Shown here: positions 55,460-64,000 of the stretch, one piece after another | How the letters are laid out: each line of letters starts with the position of its first letter | How positions within the stretch are numbered: the first letter of the stretch is position 1 | From: Fragilariopsis cylindrus CCMP1102 | Lineage: Eukaryota > Bacillariophyta > Bacillariophyceae > Bacillariales > Bacillariaceae | DNA length: 64,000 bases | Assembly: GCA_900095095.1 (NCBI GenBank) | Contig: FMBT01000291.1 | Location: 124,001-188,000 of the forward strand | Direction of reading: 5' to 3' | Translations under genes and position numbers: made by a program | Notes under the pieces: model-generated | Told to the model about the DNA's origin: nothing | The model's input: the letters and a program-made list of their open reading frames with translations, nothing else | Database searches by the model: none

Positions 55460-55494
<35 letters not shown>
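55460..55494. repeat. (ATG)n trinucleotide microsatellite
   Basis: About 11-12 ATG/GAT units between the convergent ATX1 and DEG genes. Confidence 0.95.
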
Positions 55495-55646
55495 ATAGGT
55501 CCTACACAAAGCGGGGAGTATTCCAGCATATCTGTTTTAATTTTAATTTTCTGTGTAGTGATGATGAATGAATCAGACTGATTTTTGAATTAAAAAATGA
55601 AAGCAATCCTGTCAACATACTACACATAGTTGTTATCGAATCGACA

Positions 55647-57738
55647 TTATAGAATGTATTCTGGATTTGGTGGTACAATACTGTAGGGCTTACTGATAGC
55701 TATAATGAAATAAAGAAATGTAGACGAGGAAAAAAATGAAGAGGTTAGTTCCATGTTTGTGATATAGGACGTCAATACATTTTAGATATAATAACATAGA
55801 TATTATCTTCTTACCATGAATTGCCATTACCTCTTCCTGTGCTTTCATCGCAGACCTGACTTCGAATACAATATCATCATCGTTTTCTAGTTCCAATCTA
55901 GCAAATACAGGTGATTGATCACCATTCATTTCGTCACCTATAGCACTACGGTTACTGTTGCTGTTGTTATTTGTGCCGTCCTGCTGCTGATCAAACGACA
56001 CAACACTTGCACAGCTTTCCGTCCAAAGATCTTGTAAATGTTCAAGACTTTTAATTTTGATCCCATTGTACGAAACTACTCGTCGCCATGGACGTGAATA
56101 ACTAAAGCTTAATTCGTGGGCGAATATCTCCACAAGAACTACCAGTCCTGTCTGACCCTCCCATTGTCGAGGCCATCGTCGGTAATAGTCGATGCAATCG
56201 GCTTTAAGTAAAGAACCACACTGATTGAAATTTCGCATTGCTAGAAAGAAAGGCAGAAGTACCAGTGACCCCATAATCATATAATTTGGCATGTAGTCGA
56301 CATTCTCGTAACGAGGGATGATAGGTTGAATATCTTTAAGAATATATGGATGACAAACAATTTCTTTTCCATCTCGATATACAGTGAATATTACGGGTTC
56401 GTCTTTCTTTTTGATCCTCATGAGGTACGCGTGCTGAATCAATTCATCTCCCCGTAACATTACTTGACCGTCATCAGCCACTTGACTATCATCAATTTTT
56501 GTAAGAATATCTCCCTCTTGTAGTCCCTGTCCGTCCATTGTAACTGCATCAGCCACGCTCGTTATCAATATCCCGTTAATTGAATCCGGGACCTTGTGAA
56601 ACAACCGCAGGGAATGATTTTCTAACGAATGAAATCTGTAGGGAATAGTTCCAGATAACTTGTAGGTTGTGTCTTTGACATTTACCCTCCCCAAAAAAGC
56701 TTGTATTACGACGGCAGGGATTAAGTAGCCGATGTTGTCTACCTTTTGTGATTTAGATGAGACTTTCTTTCGAAATGCCACACCTGCCACTTGACCCTTT
56801 GAATTAAATGCTGGACCTCCACTATTCCCCGGGTTGATCGCACTGTCGACTTGAATGGCAACGATTCGATGATATAAATCAATTCGCGAGATAACTCCTT
56901 CTGTCACGCATATTGTTCGACCTCCAGTAGGAAATCCCACAACATGGATAGTTTCTTGCAAGGCTGGAAGTTCTGTTGCAAATTCTAAGCTAGCCGTTGT
57001 TCGTAGACGCTTTGAATCGTCGTTGTTCTCATTCCCACCAGTGCTTTCAGCAGAATATCCAAAGAAGTCTGCACGTTCATTCTCACCAAGAATTTCTAAT
57101 AATGCAAGATCGACGTCGGGTGCATAGCAGATAACCTATTTTTGATTGTGTTTATTTTCACATCAAATCGATGTTCATTATTTTTTCCCATTTTAAAAAA
57201 AGAAAACAAACCATGAGTGAGACGAGTCGAGTTGAGTTTTATATTGACTATCCAATAATATCGGATCGATATTACTGTAGATTTATTTTTCATTACTTAC
57301 CTTGGCAGGAAAACGACGAGTCGATCCATGAGGTCGTACACGAATATCGATGGCTGATTTAACAACGTGTGCGTTCGTCAAAAGCCGTTCGCCATCGATC
57401 ACAAACGCTGTCCCGGTGCTTTGTTTTAATTTTATTTTTATTTGAGAAAACAAAAGACAGTTTGTTAGTGTTAGTTAGTTATGCAAGGAGGAGATATGCA
57501 AGTGATTGGGTTGTCTTTATTTCCTAAACATTAATCACCTTTTTGATTGATTAGATCTCTGCCAAGGTTGAAGCGCATCCCATTCGACTTTAGCTACTTC
57601 TACTCGACAAACGCCGTTCCCCCTGATTTTTGACATGACGTTTCTGTCGCTGCTGCTGCTGCTGCTGTCGTTGTTGTTATTGTTATTGTTATTGATGGCT
57701 ATCGAAAAAATGCAGACTAGTAATTCCGAAACTTTCAT
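55647..57738 (-). CDS. DEG/HtrA-family serine protease with PDZ region
   Basis: Four exons, 57738-57539, 57418-57301, 57135-55815 and 55699-55647; 563 residues. Catalytic triad: His in LLTNAHVV (H84), Asp in APDVDLALLE (D115), Ser in INPGNSGGP (S211). A PDZ-like region follows (ILITSVADAV..LQEGDILTKIDDSQV) with a second C-terminal module. The plan resembles plant DEG9-type or DEG2-type proteases rather than bacterial HtrA. The N-terminus has Asn and Ser runs and a moderate hydrophobic start; no clean plastid motif, so nuclear, cytosolic or organellar location is open. GGCGCGAAC occurs about 165 bp upstream of the start (minus strand, near 57905-57913). Confidence 0.85.
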
Positions 57739-59752
57739 CCCTCACAAAACAAGACCATAAATTAAATTACCAACGACCACGACCACGACAACAATTATTA
57801 TGATATTAAAGGAGAACAAATAATGGTAACAATGACAACAATGGAAAAGTGTATCTTAAAGTTAATAGGCGCTCACTTATAATTGAGAAACATCAAACAA
57901 AAGTTCGCGCCACAACGCGGTAGAGTATAGCAGGGAAACTCTTTCAGTGGCGATGTGATTGTGATCTGACACAATTAATTTTTGGAATTGGGTAGGTGTT
58001 TGGTGTCATAGTAGTTGAACAATAAGGATGAAGTATCTGTAAGTTTGTCAAATGATGTATGTACCAATAACAATATATTATTATTGGGTCCAATAGTTGG
58101 TCCTTGTAGATCTATGATGTCTGAGGAAGTATCAAAATGATGGCCGTCTGTTGCTATTTATCTGTAACATTCAGTGTCAATCAATAATAGTAGTGTTGAA
58201 AAGCATGTTGTTGACAGCAGTGGTAGGTTATGCTTCAGTGGAGTCAGAAGATATGTCAAGTCCAACCTTCTTGATAATACTGTTGGAAGTTGAAACAGGT
58301 TCCAATAGGTCCAATTGTTGTATTGGCATCTGACTCAATTTTCTTGGATTACAGAGTGTATTGTTGAAAGTAATGAGAATGAGGTTGAGATGCTGCGCTT
58401 ATTGAATAATACATTGGTTGACTCAACATCTACTACCACATTTATCCATTACAAATTTCATGGGATAGTCTCTCAGAATGATTCAACTTCTTCAGTTTTA
58501 CTTTGATATGGAAACTTATTTATGGTCTGATTGTTTTGAAAACAGCCAGAAACAAACATACATAATTCTACTTGTTGCGTTGACAGTCCAATCATTTCAA
58601 AAACAGCATCAGCATATCTGCATGTCTTGATCTTATATTTTGCCATTAACAACAAGAGATGTCACTATTACTGTGGCTGCTGGAGGAGGTCTCATCTCAA
58701 AACTTCCTCTTCTTGATCTTCTCTTTAGAACCAATAGTAGAACAATTTCTGTACTGGCGGCACACATTTCATCACCACAATGGATATGTCTGAAAAATGG
58801 TTGATACTAATATCATCAGCATTATATGGTCCAAACATCTTAGCTTGGTTGGACATTTCTCCTTCCTACTACTATTGCTTTTGCATTGGATTCACCCATC
58901 CTCTTTTGTTCAGATTTGCCACCTCTACTTGAGCCGCCTGAATATCCTTCCATTTCCTTTGTTGGATGAGGTGCAAGATTAACCACTCTTTTGTTCTGGG
59001 TGAACTTCCATAAACGTTTGAGAAGATTATCACATAGCCAGCCTTATCTTCTTAGCAGCCACTGGTTTTCTTTAGTTTTTCTAGGTATTTTGAGCTTGGA
59101 AAGCATCTGAGCTGCACCATCACTACACTGCCCAAAGTCTCTACTAATTTATCTTGATCAAATTGACTACTACTAATCTTCCAAGACAGTTTTCAATTTG
59201 TTTGTTTTAACTAGAACAAATATGTATGAGTTGGATTTCTCCAGTAATTTTTACTGCAGTCGCGTTCAATAAAGGCTTGAGCCCTGTTCAGAATGAGACT
59301 ACTTTCTCTATTCCTAATAGCAAGATTATCTTTCTTTCCATTGTTATCTTGATGAGTGGGGGGCGTTCCTTCCTTCCTACTGGGGGCTACTCACTTCCAT
59401 GGAACAATAAATTTGCAGTTTTTTTCTTGACATGTATGCAATGAATTCATCTATATAATAGGGAGGAATTGGTAGATATACATTTTGTGCAGACCAAGGC
59501 AATATTCAGTGGACAGGACTCCTTTTCTGGGAATTTTCTCACACAACCATGCCATTGCATTACTACTTTATACCTTATCATCAGTGTACATATCATAGTC
59601 TTCACACATGGAATAAAGAACTTGGTTTCATCCTTATTACTGCTGTACTTTCAGATTCTTAAACAGTTCTTATTTGGGAAGGAAAGAGTTTAACCAACAC
59701 TTTCTACTTTGATACTTGTTATTTATTATTCTTCCAATATTATTGGTGATAA

Positions 59753-59778
59753 ACTTACTTACTTACTTACTTACTTAC
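59753..59778. repeat. (CTTA)n tetranucleotide microsatellite
   Basis: Six consecutive CTTA units. Confidence 0.9.
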
Positions 59779-60132
59779 ATGACCCCTCTCCATCCAAGGT
59801 AAACAGTTTATTTGCTATCATACTTTATTGCAGGACCATACAATTATTGCTCTGCTCTCAAAAATATGTCACAGATGAATGGGATCCAGCATTTTCAAGA
59901 TCCTACCAATCAGGCTCTCATCAATCTTATTCATTGTTCCTTCCAATCTTGCTTCTTCACCTGCCTACCCTCTGACTCTGAATTGTATGATCTTGCTGAA
60001 CCTGAGCCAGTTGAACTTTTTTAGTGGACTGCCTACAATCTGTCCATTCTGATTCCTTCATTGAACCTCTGATTCATCTTGCATCAACAATATGACTATT
60101 CAACAACAACTTCGGTTTAACGAATCTAAAAA

Positions 60133-60147
60133 TTAGGGTTAGGGTTA
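60133..60147. repeat. Interstitial telomere-like TTAGGGTTAGGGTTA
   Basis: Two full TTAGGG units plus a half unit, about 230 bp upstream of the SEC24 start. Confidence 0.8.
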
Positions 60148-60376
60148 ACTATCTTCACAAACAGTCGTAGATCCAATACTAGCGCGGTAGGCAACGCACC
60201 ACCATTATTTACACAAACACACTCACGAGCGAGAGGTCATCATTTTTGGACAAAGACAAAGACAACAACAACGTAAAACTTTCGTTCTACAGTACTGTAC
60301 AAATATTGGTTATATTGGTTGCTCTTTGTCTTCCTCTATTTTCACAAACAGCTCTTCCAACAGACTTTCCAACAAG

Positions 60377-63300
60377 ATGGTGTTTCCACCTCCTCCTCCC
60401 CCTAATAACAGCAACCAATTTAGAGCACCACCACCGCCAGGAAGCGGCGGAGGTTTCGCACCGCCCCCACCTCCCGGAGGGAATATCGGCGGAGGTTTTG
60501 CACCACCACCACCACCCGGTGGTGGTGGTGGTGGCTTTCGGGCTCCACCACCACCTGGAAATGCTGGAGGATTCGCACCTCCTCCTCCTCCTCCGGGTGG
60601 TGGATTTGGAGGTATGCAGCAAATAAATCAGGGAGTAGGAAACATGTCATTCCAGCCTCCTGCGCCACCAGGGTGAGTCATGTCGGTCATAAAAGAAGCA
60701 AACAGTGAATATACATGCTTTATCGGTGTTGGAATAGTGTACTATGCGGCAAATATTTGACGTATGTTCGAAGTCTAGTGTGTTGCAATTCGACATAAAA
60801 ACGGCTATTCAAGTATTTCTAGTTCAACATCACATCTTTTCAACGGTTCGGAATCGCAACGGAAATCAATGTTATGTACATAGCACACGCAATCATCTGA
60901 ATCTCATCATTACTTTTGTTTTTTGTTCCTATTATTGACATTTCTTACTTCGTCCATTGAAATTTTGCTGCTGCATATATGGAACCAATTATTAATTCAA
61001 TATATCATTAGTGGACTCGCAGCTCCTCCTCAACCGGGTGGTCAATTCGGGGGTCCACCAGGGTGAGTATACATGTATCATTTCCTCATGTAATATGTTG
61101 TGTTATTTTTGCTTGCATTGATGGGGACGTATGGTAGACAATAAAATTTCGTTCATGAATTGTTTCTTCCTACCTTTTTCTTTTGTTTCTAAATAAATCA
61201 CAACAATTTCCAACTAATTCGATTTCTTGTGTCATGTCGTCATTCTTTTTCTCGCAATCCTGAAATAATCTATTAATGTAGTGGTCCACCTCCAGCACCG
61301 GGTCAATTCCAACCACCTGCTCCAGGAATGTTCCAGGCACCTGGTCCTCCTGCAGGACCTGGGGCACCACCGCCCCCATCACAGCAATATCAGCAGCAAC
61401 CACCGATGATGCAAGGACGTGGTGTTCCGGGTTCGGCTCCTATACCTCAACCACCGGGAGGCATGGGACATGGAATGGCACCTGGTCTACAACAATCGCA
61501 TCAATCAAATGTTTACCAGGAAAATATCGATTTCAATATAACTATACCCGAACGATTCTTTCGATTGACATGTGACAAAATTCCTGCAACCAACAATATC
61601 GCTATGGCAGCAAAAGTGCCACTCGGTGGGGTCGTCCGTCCACTGGCACCGTGTCCTGACGGTGAAGACGAAGTCGATACGATACAACCAGGTAGCGCTG
61701 GAATTATTCGATGCAAACGTTGCCGTACCTATGTCAATGCATTTGTTCATTGGTTAGAGCATGGTAGAAGTTGGAGGTGTAATATTTGTGCTCAGGTGAA
61801 TACCACCCCCTCAGCCTATTTCTGTCATTTGGATGACGAAGGATTTCGTCGTGATCGTTTTGAACGTCCCGAATTATCCAAAAGTGTTGTTGAATTCATC
61901 GCCCCGGCTGAGTACATGGTCCGTCCACCGCAGGAACCTACATACTTTTTCGTTTTGGATGTCAGCGCCCAGGCTGTTCATAGTGGGATGCTCGAATGTG
62001 CCGCAAATGCTATCAAACGTAGTTTGGATGATCTTCCTGGTGGAAAGCGGACGAAGATTGGGTTCATCACCTTTGATAATTCGGTCCATTATTTCAATCT
62101 AGCCCCAGATTTAGCGCAGCCTCAGATGTTGGTCGTTTCATCGTTGAAAGAACTTTTTGTTCCCCTCCCGGACAGTCTTCTAGTTAATTTGACTGAATCT
62201 AGGACAGTCATTGATACGTTCTTAGACAGTCTACCCGAAATGTTCACTAAAAATCCAGCACCAGGACTATCCTGTTTGGGTCCTGCGCTGAAGGCTGCAT
62301 TTACTGTCATGAAACAAGTCGGCGGTAAAATGGTCGTGTTTCAATCAGTTCAACCAAATCTAGGAGATGGTTCCCTCAAACCTAGGGAAAATCCATCATT
62401 AATGGGAACGGGTGCTGAAGTTAAACTCTTGCGGTCTGATAGTGAATGGTACAAGGATACGGCGGTTGAATTTAGTCGACAACAAATTAGTGTAGATATG
62501 TTTTTGTTCCCATATTCTTACATGGATATAGCGTCCTTGGGAGACTTGCCTAAATATTCTGCAGGATCACTTCATTCGTATGTGATGTTCAATCTTGAAA
62601 AAGATGGTCCGCGTTTTGAGGAACAAGTACACAAGACGCTCACACAAAACACAGCTTTTGAGGCCGTCTTGAGAACCCGTGTAACGAAGGGGATGCGAAT
62701 AACCAACTATTATGGAAACTTTTATATTAGAGGAGCAGATTTAATGGCGCTTCCTAACGTTAATTCCGATTCGGTATTCGGTTTTGATCTATCTCACGAT
62801 GGAGAAAATTTAGCCAGCAACTACGTGACAGTTCAGTCTGCACTCCTGTACACAAATGGACATGGTCAGCGTCGTATTCGCGTCATGACTCAGGCATTCC
62901 CAACCACTACATTGACCTCTGAATTGGTCAATTCGGTTGACGTTTTCGCCACTTGTAATCTGATAGCGAAACAAGCTATCGATGTAACATTGAAAACAAC
63001 ATTGGACAACGCTCGAATGCGAATGCAACAAATTTGTGTGGATTTAATTCGTGCTGCTAAAGGTGGTGATAGGCGAACGATTTCTGGATATGCTGTCCCA
63101 CAAGCTCCTCAGTCAAACGAAGATGAAGATGATTCTATACCCACATCTTTGGAGCTTTTCCCCTTGTATACCCTGGCTTTGATGAAGAATGTTGCATTCC
63201 GTGGAGGAACTGATGTTCATCCCGACGAGCGTAGCCAAGCATTTTTTAATATCAATCAAATGTGGCTTTGTAAATCGAAGGCCTTCATTTATCCACCACT

Positions 63301-64000
63301 CTTCTCCTTGCACGATATGGAACCAAGTGCTGGTCATCCTACAGAAGATAACGCAGATGACACACCGGAGGAGTCATTCGCTGGTCGGAATCGTGTCTTG
63401 CTTCCCAGTGCATTGCCCTTAACTATTGATTCGCTATCTAGTGATGGTATTTATCTTGTAGACAATGGTATCGAATTCTTCCTTTGGATAGGTAGAGAAG
63501 CTAATTCAAACTTTGTTAATTCATTGTTTGGTGTTCCTTCTCTTGAAAATGTTGAACCTGTACTGAATTTAGATAATGGAGATGAGTTCTCGACACAACT
63601 GGGAAATATTATCTCAGCCTTGAGAGACGACGACGCGGATCCATTTTCTGTCAGCTCAAAGATAACTGTTGTGAAGGAGGGCGATCAACACATGGAAGCT
63701 CGTTTCTTCTGGTTCATGGTAGAAGATAGAGCCTCGTTTCAGGGTGGAACGTTTAGTTACGAAGATTTCATGAATTTCGTCCAGAATCCAAACGCTGGAC
63801 ATGGCGGTGCTCCTCCAGGACCAGGCGGACCGATGCAAGGACGTGGTGGTCCTATGCCACCACAGCGGCAACAACAATATGGACAAGGTCCACCACCTCC
63901 AGGTGGACCACCAGCACCTATGCCACCGCAGCAACACCAACAATATGGACAAGGACCACCACCTCCAGGGCGTGGTCCTATGCCACCGCAACAACAGTAC
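60377..64000 (+). CDS. SEC24: SEC24, COPII coat cargo-binding subunit (partial at right edge)
   Basis: Exons 60377-60672, 61012-61062 and 61282 to beyond 64000. The N-terminus is a Pro/Gly repeat region (APPPPPGG-like units) spread over the first three exons; both introns interrupt a Gly codon in a CCACCAGG context, so exon 2 (51 nt) is a cassette of 17 codons. The core has the zinc finger CKRC..CNIC, the trunk start PTYFFVLDVSAQAV, beta-sandwich and helical parts, and the gelsolin-like end (DGIYLVDNGIEFFLWIG). Sec24 selects cargo at ER exit sites. Unusually, after the gelsolin domain the frame continues with another Pro/Gly/Gln repeat (YGQGPPPPG units) up to the window edge. Confidence 0.93.

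Larger units (their letters stand above)
57739..60376. other. Long region without a supported gene; unclassified relic-like stretch
   Basis: About 2.6 kb. From about 58,000 to 60,050 the composition is less AT-rich than the neighbouring spacers and short frames occur on both strands without starts, introns or domain motifs. A (CTTA)n run sits at 59753-59778, and two TTAGGG units lie at 60133-60147. It may be a decayed gene or mobile-element relic of unknown family. The last 150 bp should hold the SEC24 promoter. Confidence 0.35.

Noticed and set aside
60287-60668. Minus-strand Trp/His/Arg-rich frames
   Set aside because: Antisense translation of the SEC24 Pro/Gly repeats.

Overview
The window is eukaryotic nuclear DNA, most likely from a diatom and probably a pennate one. 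Three things point there. Genes are AT-rich and split by short GT-AG introns (about 45-320 nt, donor usually GTAAG or GTGAG). Many proteins start with a signal peptide ending in a phenylalanine cleavage motif (SVDAF, VVDAF, VLHAF, PVNAF, HTSAF), the ASAFAP-type entry signal of secondary red plastids. One gene carries the diatom-expanded DUF6824 domain. Products are rich in Asn/Asp/Ser/Thr/Gln homopolymers. No rRNA, tRNA, CRISPR array or intact mobile element was recognised.

Layout. 1-9 kb: a tRNase Z-like metallo-beta-lactamase (-, cut by the window edge), a tetraspan MGCC protein (+), a six-exon cyclophilin (-), a coiled-coil membrane protein (+), a plastid-lumen aspartic-protease-like protein (-) and a secreted I29-propeptide-like protein (+). 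9.8-13.4 kb: a large unrecognised protein gene whose second half changes frame repeatedly. 13.8-19.5 kb: a TIPIN/Swi3 gene and MCM7, head to head over about 400 bp that holds an E2F-like site. 19.7-30.4 kb: CRAL-TRIO/DUF6824 (-), senescence-domain (spartin-like) protein (+), METTL21/FAM86-like methyltransferase (-) and DNA topoisomerase IB (+). 31-36.7 kb: RPB4 (+), kelch protein (+), thylakoid-lumen candidate (-) and Erv1/ALR sulfhydryl oxidase (+). 37.8-39.8 kb: a PARP-finger/PADR1/Pol-beta-type HhH protein without a PARP catalytic domain (-). 42-52 kb: plastid-targeted unknown (+), GT8 glycosyltransferase (-), PHT1-like phosphate transporter (+), coiled-coil membrane protein (-) and ParB-like DGQHR protein (+). 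52.5-57.7 kb: UPF0020-type methyltransferase (-), ATX1 copper chaperone (+) and a DEG/HtrA protease (-). 60.4-64 kb: SEC24 (+), open at the right edge.

How genes relate. There are no operons; genes lie in divergent or convergent pairs. Four DNA-maintenance genes (TIPIN, MCM7, TOP1, PARP-finger protein) fall within 26 kb. The fork-protection factor and the replicative helicase subunit share a promoter, the clearest functional pairing. Five genes are predicted to enter the plastid or secretory route.

Quality note. Several otherwise conserved genes (TOP1, GT8, the PARP-finger gene, the ParB-like gene, the 9.8-13.4 kb gene) contain single-base frame changes, many beside homopolymers. This looks more like residual assembly error than decay, but it cannot be settled from sequence alone. 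Positions of splice sites are my own reading and were checked only for frame consistency.
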